Assembly (NCBI GenBank): GCA_002391275.1
Contig: DGSC01000030.1
Coordinates: 193-14,797 of the forward strand
DNA from: Prevotellaceae bacterium UBA4372
GTDB lineage: Bacteria > Bacteroidota > Bacteroidia > Bacteroidales > Bacteroidaceae
DNA length: 14,605 nucleotides
Reading direction: 5' to 3'
This document shows positions 7,438-14,579 of this stretch, one piece after another. Every line of letters begins with the position of its first letter. Position 1 is the stretch's first letter. The position numbers and the translations under genes are program-made. A model generated the notes under the pieces. It was not told where the DNA came from. It saw only the letters and a list, made by a program, of their open reading frames with translations, and made no database searches.

Positions 7438-8823
7438 ATGAGAAGTGTCAGATGTCTTAGTTTGTTTTTAAAATCGATGCTTACAGTTGTCTTGCTGCTG
7501 TTGGCGTCAAAAGCAAATTCCCAGTCTGGCACTCTTCCTGTCTTTTATATAAACACCGAGAACGCTCAGGCAATAAAGTCCAAGACGGAATATGTTCCTG
7601 CCACTTATTATATAGTGTCCGATGATTCCAGCCTCGTCGTGGGTTCCGAAGCGTCGCCCTTGAATCTTGAGATTCGAGGTCGTGGACATTCGTCGTGGCG
7701 TGGAAATAAGAAGCCATATAAGATTAAGCTGGCCGAAAAACATCCCCTGCTCGGGATGAAGAGCCAAAAGCATTGGGCATTGCTCAAGTTCTACGAGCCT
7801 ACCGTGGCCGGTCTGGAGTTAGGAAACATCCTTGGCATGGATTGGACAGCCACGACGAAACCCGTGGAAGTGGTACTCAATGGCGATTATATTGGCCTTT
7901 ACTTGCTCACCGAGACCAATCGGATTAGCAACAACCGCCTTAACATCTACGAGCAGGCTAACGGCAACGAGGACGAAGAAACCATTCCTTATGGCTGGCT
8001 CGTCGAAGTCGACAACTACAAGGAAAGCAATCAGATTACGGTAAAGGAGAACTCTACATGGAATATAAGGATTACCTACCACTCGCCCGACTCTTTGTCT
8101 TCTGCCCAGAAAGAATGGCTCACCAATGAGTTTCAAGACATCAATGCAGCCATCTACGACGTCGACAAAGAGCATAGCACCTGGGAACAGTACATCGATG
8201 TTGAGTCTATGGCACGCTACTTTATTGTTCAGGAAGTGATGGACAATACCGATGGTTTCCATGGCAGCTTTTATCTTCACAAGGATTCGACCGAGGATGC
8301 CCGCTGGGTTGCAGGTCCGCTGTGGGACATGTCGTGTAGCCAACGCGCCAAGACGGACTATACATTCCGTATGAAGACTTCGTACGTCTTCACTCCTCAC
8401 TGGATAGGTGAACTCATTCAGGACGAGGATTTCTGCAATGCTGTTCGCCAAGCGTGGGCTGACTTCTACTCCTATGACGTAGATGCGTGGATGGATTATA
8501 TCGATGAGCATTTGTATCCCTGTTTCGATGCCTATGAGCACGAAAAGAAACGATGGGGCTATGACAATCAGTCGGACTTGAAATCAAGAATCAGTAACCT
8601 GAAGAATGCTTTGCTTGCAAATATCGAATGGTTCAACGATCATTTGCCTTACGGCACCACAACGTCGGTCTCTGACCTTGAATTGGCCGACAGCAGGGTT
8701 GTCAAGGTTGAGTATATTAATATGGCCGGCCTGCGTAATTCCAAGCCATGGTCAGGCATGAACATCAAGGAGACTACTTTTGCCGACGGCACCACTAAAA
8801 CGACTAAAGTAATCATAAAGTAG
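7438..8823 (+). CDS. Secreted CotH-kinase family protein
   Basis: A 461-residue exported protein of the CotH family (atypical, protein-kinase-like fold, first known from Bacillus spore coat; Bacteroidota targets unknown). A signal peptide covers about residues 1-29 (hydrophobic MLTVVLLLLASKANS, then QSG). The CotH block follows: RGRGHSSWRGNKKPYKIKL, KHWALL, GDYIGLYLLTE, then DNTDGFHGSFYLHKD and WVAGPLWDMS. Where many members have a metal-binding DxD after the tryptophan, this one has D297-M-S299, so activity is uncertain. The last 40 residues (KVEYINMAGLRNSKPWSGMNI then ADGTTKTTKVIIK) resemble a degenerate C-terminal secretion or sorting tail. I chose ATG 7438 because AGGAG lies 11 nt upstream and a signal peptide follows. 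An earlier ATG at 7399 overlaps the end of nadA. Confidence 0.88.
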   Translation: MRSVRCLSLFLKSMLTVVLLLLASKANSQSGTLPVFYINTENAQAIKSKTEYVPATYYIVSDDSSLVVGSEASPLNLEIRGRGHSSWRGNKKPYKIKLAEKHPLLGMKSQKHWALLKFYEPTVAGLELGNILGMDWTATTKPVEVVLNGDYIGLYLLTETNRISNNRLNIYEQANGNEDEETIPYGWLVEVDNYKESNQITVKENSTWNIRITYHSPDSLSSAQKEWLTNEFQDINAAIYDVDKEHSTWEQYIDVESMARYFIVQEVMDNTDGFHGSFYLHKDSTEDARWVAGPLWDMSCSQRAKTDYTFRMKTSYVFTPHWIGELIQDEDFCNAVRQAWADFYSYDVDAWMDYIDEHLYPCFDAYEHEKKRWGYDNQSDLKSRISNLKNALLANIEWFNDHLPYGTTTSVSDLELADSRVVKVEYINMAGLRNSKPWSGMNIKETTFADGTTKTTKVIIK

Positions 8824-8877
8824 AAATTCCTTCGCTACCTTGACTCTTTTAACTTGTTTAACTCCTTAATAATATAT

Positions 8878-9411
8878 ATGTATCGAAAGCTAAAGATAAC
8901 CGAGATGGGGCGCATGAGCGTCGACGAGTTTCATGAGGCAGAGAAGTTGCCGCTCGTAGTTGTTCTCGACGGCGTTCGTTCGCTCTACAACGTAGGTTCT
9001 GTTTTCCGCACTTCTGATGCCTTTCGGGTGGCAGGTGTTGTGCTGTGCGGCATCACAGCCACGCCGCCCAATGCCGAAATCCATAAGACGGCGCTCGGAG
9101 CCGAAGACAGCGTCAGCTGGAAATATTATGCCGACACCATGGAAGCTGCGGCATGGTTGCGTTCCGAAGGCTACACACTTTTGGCCATTGAGCAGTGTGA
9201 AGGCAGCACGATGTTGCAGGATTTCGACCCCGAGCCCGACAAAAAATATGCCGTCGTTCTCGGCAATGAAGTCAAAGGCGTACAGCAGCAGGTTGTCGAC
9301 GCCTGCGACGCCTGCCTTGAGATTCCGCAATTCGGCACCAAACACTCAATGAATGTCAGCGTCACGGCAGGCATTATCATCTGGCACTTCGCCAGTCGTC
9401 TGAAACTTTAA
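8878..9411 (+). CDS. SpoU/TrmH family RNA methyltransferase
   Basis: A 177-residue SPOUT methyltransferase that transfers a methyl group from S-adenosylmethionine to a ribose 2'-OH of tRNA or rRNA. The knot motifs are present in order: NVGSVFRTSDAF (38-49, with catalytic Arg44), VLGNEVKGV (127-135) and IPQFGTKHSMNVSVTAG (149-165). It is a catalytic domain with almost no N-terminal extension, so the target RNA cannot be named. TrmH-like (tRNA Gm18) and TrmL-like are both possible. I chose ATG 8878 for the family-like start (KLKITEMGRMSVDEF); a TTG at 8854 would add eight poorly supported residues. It lies 54 nt after the CotH-like gene and is closed by a strong terminator. Confidence 0.93.
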   Translation: MYRKLKITEMGRMSVDEFHEAEKLPLVVVLDGVRSLYNVGSVFRTSDAFRVAGVVLCGITATPPNAEIHKTALGAEDSVSWKYYADTMEAAAWLRSEGYTLLAIEQCEGSTMLQDFDPEPDKKYAVVLGNEVKGVQQQVVDACDACLEIPQFGTKHSMNVSVTAGIIIWHFASRLKL

Positions 9412-9413
9412 GC

Positions 9414-9452
9414 AAAAATGAGCTGTGTCATACCTCGACACAGCTCATTTTT
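9414..9452. terminator. Strong bidirectional intrinsic terminator
   Basis: A perfect 16-bp stem, AAAAATGAGCTGTGTC (9414-9429) pairing with 9437-9452, around a 7-nt loop. T-runs follow on the plus strand (9448-9456), and the A-run at 9414-9418 gives Us on the minus strand. It sits between two convergent genes and ends both the RNA-methyltransferase transcript and the DUF4625 transcript. Confidence 0.93.
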
Positions 9453-9454
9453 TT

Positions 9455-9922
9455 TTATCTTATTTTTATAGCTACGGAATGTAGCTGTTGCCATCCTGCC
9501 CGGTCGGTGAGCCGAAGCATGAAGTGATAATCGCCCGGATCAATATCGGTTGGAATGTCAATGTCTAAGCGAGCATTGTAGGTTTGTGTACCTTCAGGGA
9601 TAGTGAAGTCCCGGTTGTAGATCCATGGTTTCACAGGCTTCTTGTTCTCGTCGCGTTCACATTCTACAGCAGATGTGCTGTGAGTGTGGTGATCGAAATT
9701 ATGATGAATTTCAATGTTGTAAGCTCCGAGTTCAGTATCGTCGCTGAGGATGTAGTTAAAAGGAATGACTTCGCCTCTATTATACACTTGGCAATCTGTA
9801 GGGAAAGCCGTTATGCCCTCGTCGGAGATTAAGGGATAAGTCATATCTTTTTTCTCGTCGTCTGAACTGCTACATCCACATAATGTAGCCATGATTAGGG
9901 ATGACAGGATTAACTTTTTCAT
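9455..9922 (-). CDS. DUF4625-like lipoprotein with His-rich segment
   Basis: A 155-residue predicted lipoprotein. The signal peptide MKKLILSSLIMATLCGC ends in a lipobox with Cys17 as the lipidated residue; an acidic linker SSSDDEKKD follows, the type associated with surface export in Bacteroidota. The rest looks like one beta-sandwich domain (FPTDCQVYNRGEVIPFNYILSD, then DIDPGDYHFMLRLTDRAGW), as in DUF4625 proteins. The segment IHHNFDHHTHS holds five histidines (73, 74, 78, 79, 81), a likely metal-binding loop. It is the last gene of the receptor operon, 15 nt after its paralogue. A role in capturing metal at the surface for the receptor is inference. The domain assignment is from remembered family character, not a search. 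Confidence 0.8.
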   Translation of the reverse strand: MKKLILSSLIMATLCGCSSSDDEKKDMTYPLISDEGITAFPTDCQVYNRGEVIPFNYILSDDTELGAYNIEIHHNFDHHTHSTSAVECERDENKKPVKPWIYNRDFTIPEGTQTYNARLDIDIPTDIDPGDYHFMLRLTDRAGWQQLHSVAIKIR

Positions 9923-9937
9923 AATGATTATTTGTTT

Positions 9938-10393
9938 TTAGTGATGGTCGTTCGCCTCTTCTCCGTTGTCTTCAACCATTTCCAGTTCACATTCGGCTGT
10001 AGTCTGTTGTCCTTTTTGGTCGGTTACGATGAAGTGGAGATAATAGCTGCCAAGTGGAGCATCTTGTGGAATATCGATATGTTCGTGAAATTCGGTGTTA
10101 CGCACTCCGATGTACTTACCTTCTGTGTACGATTTCTCTATTTCAAATGATCCTTCCTCTTCCTGATGGATTTCGATGTCAATGCGTTTGATGCTACCTT
10201 CGGCCACGATGTCGGCTTCGAGGTGCAAGTCGTGTCCCGGACTGCATTGGAACGAATTGTCGATTCCCACTTCAGTGAGGTTGATTTTCGGTGCTGCGAA
10301 AGTGTTTTCGTCGTCGTTGTCGCATGCGGTGAAAGTAAGTGAAATGGCGGCGACGATGGTGAGCAAGCTGCTCAGATATTTTGGATATTTCAT
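9938..10393 (-). CDS. DUF4625-like lipoprotein, paralogue of the next gene
   Basis: A 151-residue predicted lipoprotein. Signal peptide with lipobox FTAC (Cys24), followed by DNDDEN, then a beta-sandwich-like domain (INLTEVGIDNSFQCSPGHDLHLEADI, shared layout with its neighbour: GSIKRIDIEIHQEEEG, then GSYYLHFIVTDQKGQ). Histidines occur at GHDLHLE, EFHEHID and the C-terminal DHH. The two lipoproteins share the same plan (membrane anchor, extended strands, IEIH motif, PxGxYxxxxxxTD ending), which suggests tandem duplication and divergence. It lies 44 nt after the TonB receptor and is presumably co-transcribed with it. The function is unknown; a metal-binding accessory to the receptor is the likeliest reading. 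Confidence 0.8.
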   Translation of the reverse strand: MKYPKYLSSLLTIVAAISLTFTACDNDDENTFAAPKINLTEVGIDNSFQCSPGHDLHLEADIVAEGSIKRIDIEIHQEEEGSFEIEKSYTEGKYIGVRNTEFHEHIDIPQDAPLGSYYLHFIVTDQKGQQTTAECELEMVEDNGEEANDHH

Positions 10394-10437
10394 AGTTTTT
10401 GCTTGTTGTTTTGTGTGATTAATTAGTCGTGTTTTTA

Positions 10438-12525
10438 TTAAAAGTCCAGTCCTATCATCAAAGAGAAGTTGCGTCCTGGTTCAGGAACGTCAATCAGTCG
10501 ATAGTAACTGGTGTGGTCGTAGTAGCGACGATTCAAGAGGTTATTGGCATTGAGCACTGCATGTAGCGTGTGTTTTCTCAGGTTGAAATCTTTTCCTGCC
10601 GAGAGGTTCAGTGTCCAGTAGCCATCGGTTGGTTTTTCAGGTGGTACAATCTCATTTTGTTTTCCTACTACGTGTACATTCAATTTTACGTAATCGTTGC
10701 CTTTGTAATCGAAGCTATATCTCACATCTGCGTCGGCTGACCATGGTGTGGAGAAGGGCAATGTATATCCTTTTTTCTCTCCCGAGCGCTGACGTGCATA
10801 GAGATATTCGCCTTGCAGCTGGGCTTGCCAATGTTCGTTGAAACGATATTCGGCTTGTGCTTCAAAGCCATAGCGCAGCACGCGTGCCTGCCGGTAGCTG
10901 TAGAGTTGAAGTCCTTCTACGTATTGTGCAGATGGATTGAGATAAATGTAGTTTGGAAAATAGTTCACGTACGGTTCCACTTGCACTTGCAGCTTGTTGC
11001 TTTTCCAGATGATGGAAGCGTCAATCTGGTAAGACTCTTCGGGATCGAGCATTGCATTGCCTCGTTCGTAGCGGAAAATGTGGTAGTTGATTCCGTCGGC
11101 ACCCAGTTCTTTTGGTATAGGCACTCTGAAGCTTTTGCCTGCATTCGCTTTCAGAATCCAGTTGTCGAGTGTATAGTTGACGCCAGCCGAATAGGTGAGG
11201 CTGTGGAAGTGTCGCCGTTGTTCGGTGGAACGAACAGCATAGTCGGTGCTGCCATCAAGCGTGGGTGTCTGATACCAGTCTTGGTACTGTCGGATATGTG
11301 TCCGGGCGGCATCGAAGCGTACGCCGGCGTTGAAGATGAGGTCCTCTCGCAGGCTGTAGCGGTCGAATACGAACATTCCTACATTTGAGCTATTGAATTC
11401 AGGAATAATGAATCCCCACCCTCCGCGTTGGTTGTGCTGGTATTCGCCGTTCACCCCTGCCTGCAGGAAGTGTTTATCCAGGTGGTAGTGTGCGATGAAG
11501 TTGGCTGTGAAGGTGTTTTTATTGAATCGTCGCTCCAGTGTGCCGTCGGGTTGCGGCATATATCCGTGGCTGATGGGTTCGGAATGTTCCTGTCGGAGGT
11601 TGTTCTGATAGGCCAGTCTGGCTTCCACCAAGGCCACATCGTTGCGCCAGGACGTGTGTGAGATGACCTTGAGATGGTTAACCCACTGATAGGGTAAGTC
11701 CACGTCGCGTCGCGAGTGATCGTAGTCGATGTCGGAAAGCCGCACTTCGAGGCCGTGGGCATTGGCAAAGAATCCGCTTTTGGCATAGCTGTCGGAGATG
11801 CGCACGTCGGTGTGGAAGTTGTAGCCTGCATATCCCAGCATGACGCTGCCGTCGCGTTCGAGTCCGGCCGTATTGCGTAATCGGCCATTCTTGAGGCGTA
11901 TGTAGTAGGAATAGTATTGTATGCTGTCGGCAGGAACGCGGTAGTCGGCATAGTCGATCAAGGTGATGTTGGCTCTATAGAAGAAGTTGCGGTTGCGTCC
12001 TCCTACTTTCGCCGATAGACCCAGCTGTTCGTTGTTGGTGCGTCCGAACAGCTGCACCGCTCCCTCGAAGGGTTCAGTAGGGATGTGATTGGTATAGAGG
12101 TTGAGCACACCGCCTATGGCGTCGCTGCCATAGAGCAATGCTGCCGGTCCTTTGATGACTTCTGCGCGGTCGATGGCGAACTGGTCTATTTCGAGACCAT
12201 GGTCGTCGCCCCACTGCTGTCCTTCGTGTTTGATGCCATCTTCGGATACAGCCAGGCGGTTGAATCCCAGTCCGCGGATGATAGGTTTTGATTGCCCTGA
12301 GCCTATTGCCATGGCCTTCACGCCCGGCAGTGCCTCAAGCGTTTGCATCAGACTGCCTGAGAAGTTCTGCGAGATGAACTTGCTGTTGACCTGAACGGCC
12401 GACTGCGACGAGCGCATTTCCTTGTCGTGGGTGTGTTGGCTGCTGACGGTTACGTCTTTAAGGGTTACTACAGAGTCATTTGCTGCAAATGAAAATATTG
12501 CAGCAGCTAAGAGATGATTGATCAT
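10438..12525 (-). CDS. TonB-dependent outer-membrane receptor, probably for a metal ion
   Basis: A 695-residue outer-membrane transporter energised by TonB. It has a short signal peptide (residues 1-15), a possible TonB box around TLKDVTVSS (21-29), a plug domain (about 30-145, with TLEALPGVKAM, IIRGLGFNR, DQFAIDRAEVIKGPAALLYGSDAIGGVLN) and a beta-barrel ending NRRYYDHTSY and FSLMIGLDF with a C-terminal Phe. There is no N-terminal carboxypeptidase-like domain, so it is not a SusC-type glycan receptor. Candidate metal ligands are HEGQQWGDDHGLEID in the plug (100-114) and NAHGLEVRLSDIDYDHSRRD (255-274) in an extracellular loop, reminiscent of the zinc receptor ZnuD. The neighbours (His-rich exported protein, His-bearing lipoproteins) support metal uptake. 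The substrate is inferred; siderophore or cobalamin transport is not excluded. Confidence 0.92.
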   Translation of the reverse strand: MINHLLAAAIFSFAANDSVVTLKDVTVSSQHTHDKEMRSSQSAVQVNSKFISQNFSGSLMQTLEALPGVKAMAIGSGQSKPIIRGLGFNRLAVSEDGIKHEGQQWGDDHGLEIDQFAIDRAEVIKGPAALLYGSDAIGGVLNLYTNHIPTEPFEGAVQLFGRTNNEQLGLSAKVGGRNRNFFYRANITLIDYADYRVPADSIQYYSYYIRLKNGRLRNTAGLERDGSVMLGYAGYNFHTDVRISDSYAKSGFFANAHGLEVRLSDIDYDHSRRDVDLPYQWVNHLKVISHTSWRNDVALVEARLAYQNNLRQEHSEPISHGYMPQPDGTLERRFNKNTFTANFIAHYHLDKHFLQAGVNGEYQHNQRGGWGFIIPEFNSSNVGMFVFDRYSLREDLIFNAGVRFDAARTHIRQYQDWYQTPTLDGSTDYAVRSTEQRRHFHSLTYSAGVNYTLDNWILKANAGKSFRVPIPKELGADGINYHIFRYERGNAMLDPEESYQIDASIIWKSNKLQVQVEPYVNYFPNYIYLNPSAQYVEGLQLYSYRQARVLRYGFEAQAEYRFNEHWQAQLQGEYLYARQRSGEKKGYTLPFSTPWSADADVRYSFDYKGNDYVKLNVHVVGKQNEIVPPEKPTDGYWTLNLSAGKDFNLRKHTLHAVLNANNLLNRRYYDHTSYYRLIDVPEPGRNFSLMIGLDF

Positions 12526-12570
12526 TAAGAGCTGTCTGTTAGAGAAAAAAATGAGATTGCACCATAAGAA

Positions 12571-12915
12571 TCAGACAGCTGGCGGTGCGCGCAGTCCTAC
12601 CACGGCAATGCGTGTAGGAACAACGTTGCGCTGCCATAGGGTAAGGTTGATTTTGCATTCTTTATTGTAGAGGACTACTGCAAAATCGCTTGCGGGCAAC
12701 AGCGGCAACGTGAGAAATTGGCACAGCACACAGGCATGCAAGGGAGCCGTATGTTGTCCCAGATGGCCTCCGCAATGGTGATTGATGCATGCGCTGCATT
12801 CGGTGTCAAGTGTTTGTTGGGGATGATGTACGTGGAGCGACGATACAATGACCATTGGCACGAAGACGGCCAACAGTAACCACGAGGTAACTTTACGTCT
12901 GATATCCACGTTCAT
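12571..12915 (-). CDS. Small His/Cys-rich exported protein (DUF6769-like)
   Basis: A 114-residue protein, first gene of the receptor operon, 45 nt before the receptor start. An N-terminal hydrophobic segment (SWLLLAVFVPMVIVSSL, about 11-27) acts as a signal or anchor. It is followed by HVHHP (28-32) and a dense metal-ligand region, CSACINHHCGGHLGQHTAPLH with CVLC next (40-65). Cysteines lie at 40, 43, 48, 62 and 65 and histidines at 28, 30, 31, 46, 47, 51, 55 and 60, in CxxC and HH spacing typical of metal or redox sites. The tail is hydrophobic and unremarkable. Bacteroidota have small proteins of this kind near metal receptors; I believe they are labelled DUF6769, but could not check. A metal chaperone or sensor is inference. 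The start is fixed by the promoter box 5 nt upstream. Confidence 0.85.
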   Translation of the reverse strand: MNVDIRRKVTSWLLLAVFVPMVIVSSLHVHHPQQTLDTECSACINHHCGGHLGQHTAPLHACVLCQFLTLPLLPASDFAVVLYNKECKINLTLWQRNVVPTRIAVVGLRAPPAV

Positions 12916-12920
12916 CGCCG

Positions 12921-12928
12921 CAAAAGTA
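12921..12928 (-). promoter_or_regulatory. -7 box of the receptor operon, 5 nt before the ATG
   Basis: Minus strand TACTTTTG, then CGGCG, then ATG (12915). It matches TAnnTTTG. The usual start site, about 7 nt after the box, would coincide with the start codon, so the mRNA would be leaderless or nearly so. No clear -33 TTTG and no obvious repressor palindrome is visible upstream. Confidence 0.6.
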
Positions 12929-13047
12929 TATCAATTTTAGGAATTAAGCCTTTTCTGCTTCAAGATTTTATATTTATTTATCTATTTTTTTGTTGTTTTG
13001 TTGGTTGCTCGCACTTTCTCGGTCGGCGAGATGCAGAAAAGGGCATA

Positions 13048-13139
13048 AAAAAATTCTCTTAGGTGCATCGGCCGATGCGCCTAAGAGAATTTGCCTTTTT
13101 CCTTAGGCGAATTGCCTCACGCGCCTAAGAGAATTTTTT
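13048..13139. repeat. Palindromic repeat cluster, probable bidirectional terminator
   Basis: Three copies of one module. 13051-13071 and 13072-13092 form a 21-bp-arm palindrome with no spacer (one T/G mismatch, position 13064 against 13079). A second hairpin pairs CTTAGGCG (13102-13109) with 13122-13129 around 12 nt. CCTAAGAGAATTTTTT (13124-13139) is the exact reverse complement of 13048-13063. Each strand gets a T-run after a stem: 13134-13139 on the plus strand, and the As at 13047-13053 on the minus strand. It starts 21 nt after the U32 gene stop and can end that transcript. Confidence 0.85.
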
Positions 13140-13160
13140 CTGTTTGTAGGCGAGTGGTTG

Positions 13161-14468
13161 TCATTCGCCTTTTTTGTCGATGCGGAAGAGCTTGTCGGAA
13201 CGTCGGATTTTGGCATCGACGCGGAAAGCTACGTTCGAGCCTTGGCGAGCCACCTCGCAGGCAGCGTTGCTGTCGTCGTGCATCTCTTCGATGATGCCAT
13301 ATATGGCTCCCGTCGTGGGACCCGTGACGAGGAACTTGTCACCCACGTGCAGTTCGGCCGCTTCGATGTGAAATTCGCCCAGTCCGAGCTTGGAATAGTA
13401 CTTTGTTCCCCGGCCTATATACACTTTTTGCTCTGTCGCCTGCGAGCCGTAGACCTGTGTCCATTCGCCCAGACGCTGACCTTGGTAGTAGCCGTCCCAG
13501 AATCCGCGATTGAAGACGGTAGACAGTTTCTTGTCCCACGCCTCAAGTTGAGGCTCCAGGGACGGGTGCTGGAAGCTGTCGATGGTTGGGCTATCGGCGT
13601 CGTCGCACTGCAGTTGTCCGTTGTCTATCTTGCATTTCAGGTTGATTGCTTCGTCGTAGCACTCCACCACCGTACGGACGTATTCGGGGCCACGGGCTCG
13701 TCCTTCAATCTTGAACACACGCACGCCGGCATCCACCATCTGGTCGAGGAAGCGGATTGTCTTCAGGTCCTTTGGCGACATGATGTACTTGTTGTCCACC
13801 TCCAGCTCGGTTTCAGTTTCCTTGTCCTTGACGATATACGAGCGGCGGCATATCTGCATACATTCGCCCCGGTTGGCCGAGCGGCCTGTGTTCTGCAGGC
13901 TCAGGTAGCATTTTCCCGATACGGCCATGCACAGTGCACCGTGGCAGAACATCTCTATGCGTACTTGTTTGCCCGAGGGACCGCAGATGTTCTCGTCTTG
14001 TATGGCTTGGAAAATGTCTGCTACCTGGTGGATGTTGAGTTCGCGTGCCAGCACAACGACGTCGGCAAACTGGGCATAGAACTTTAGCGCTTCTACGTTG
14101 GAGATATTCAGCTGTGTGGAGAGGTGCACTTCGAGCCCTATCTTGCGGGCGTATGTCATTACGGCGATGTCTGAGGCTATCACGGCTGAGATGCCGGCCT
14201 CCTTGGCAGCATCGAGTATCTCGCGCATGAGGGGGAGGTCTTCGCCATAGATGATAGTGTTCACCGTGAGGTAGCTCTTCACGCCATGCTCGCGGCAGGT
14301 GGCGGCTATCTCCTTCAGGTCGTCGATGGTGAATGTCGAAGCCGAATGGGCACGCATGTTCAGACGTTCGATGCCAAAATATATGCTGTCTGCACCTGCC
14401 TGAAAGGCTGCGGTGAGACTATCCTTTGACCCCACCGGGGCCATTATCTCAAAATCTTCACGTTTCAT
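13161..14468 (-). CDS. Peptidase U32 family protein, probable tRNA hydroxylation protein (TrhP/YegQ-like)
   Basis: A 435-residue cytoplasmic protein of the U32 family. These were first called peptidases, but YegQ/TrhP is known to act in prephenate-dependent hydroxylation of uridine at the wobble position of tRNA. Seen: EIMAPVGSKDSLTAAFQAGADSIYFG (7-32), the U32 signature IEMFCHGALCMAVSGKC (171-187) and RGECMQICR (200-208), whose cysteines (180, 187, 203, 207) fit an Fe-S cluster, then YIMSPKDLKTI (228-238) and FKIEGRARGPEYV (252-264), with a small C-terminal domain. I chose ATG 14468: residues from there match the family start, and a -7 box lies 5 nt upstream. An earlier in-frame start near 14543 would lie upstream of that promoter and adds an unrelated hydrophobic tail. 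Confidence 0.94.
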   Translation of the reverse strand: MKREDFEIMAPVGSKDSLTAAFQAGADSIYFGIERLNMRAHSASTFTIDDLKEIAATCREHGVKSYLTVNTIIYGEDLPLMREILDAAKEAGISAVIASDIAVMTYARKIGLEVHLSTQLNISNVEALKFYAQFADVVVLARELNIHQVADIFQAIQDENICGPSGKQVRIEMFCHGALCMAVSGKCYLSLQNTGRSANRGECMQICRRSYIVKDKETETELEVDNKYIMSPKDLKTIRFLDQMVDAGVRVFKIEGRARGPEYVRTVVECYDEAINLKCKIDNGQLQCDDADSPTIDSFQHPSLEPQLEAWDKKLSTVFNRGFWDGYYQGQRLGEWTQVYGSQATEQKVYIGRGTKYYSKLGLGEFHIEAAELHVGDKFLVTGPTTGAIYGIIEEMHDDSNAACEVARQGSNVAFRVDAKIRRSDKLFRIDKKGE

Positions 14469-14473
14469 GGCTG

Positions 14474-14481
14474 CAAAGGTA
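14474..14481 (-). promoter_or_regulatory. -7 box of the U32 gene, 5 nt before the ATG
   Basis: Minus strand TACCTTTG, then CAGCC, then ATG (14468). It is a perfect TAnnTTTG box and implies a leaderless or nearly leaderless mRNA. It also fixes the gene start. Confidence 0.65.
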
Positions 14482-14566
14482 CAAAGAAATGAAGAATCAA
14501 GAATGAATAAAATAGAATAAAGCATAATTTTTTCTCCTTTCACTTCTCATTTATCACTTAAAGCTG

Positions 14567-14574
14567 TAACTTTG
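14567..14574 (+). promoter_or_regulatory. -7 box of the dihydrouridine synthase gene, 5 nt before the ATG
   Basis: TAACTTTG, then CGGTC, then ATG (14580). It is divergent from the U32 promoter, with about 85 bp between the two boxes, and has the same 5-nt spacing to the start codon. Confidence 0.65.
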
Positions 14575-14579
14575 CGGTC

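Noticed and set aside
6951..7532. Minus-strand open frame over the end of nadA and start of the CotH-like gene
   Set aside because: It mirrors the codon pattern of the sense genes and shows no domain or start context.
7819..8541. Minus-strand open frame of 240 codons inside the CotH-like gene
   Set aside because: No recognisable protein features; the sense strand has a signal peptide and family motifs.
12916..13047. Zur- or Fur-type operator upstream of the receptor operon
   Set aside because: The region is AT-rich, but I found no convincing palindrome of operator length.
13158..14087. Plus-strand open frame of about 300 codons inside the U32 gene
   Set aside because: Antisense shadow of a gene with all U32 motifs; its composition follows that of the sense codons.
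14469..14543. N-terminal extension of the U32 protein with a hydrophobic stretch
   Set aside because: It crosses the -7 box and is not family-like; the ATG at 14468 opens directly with the conserved start.
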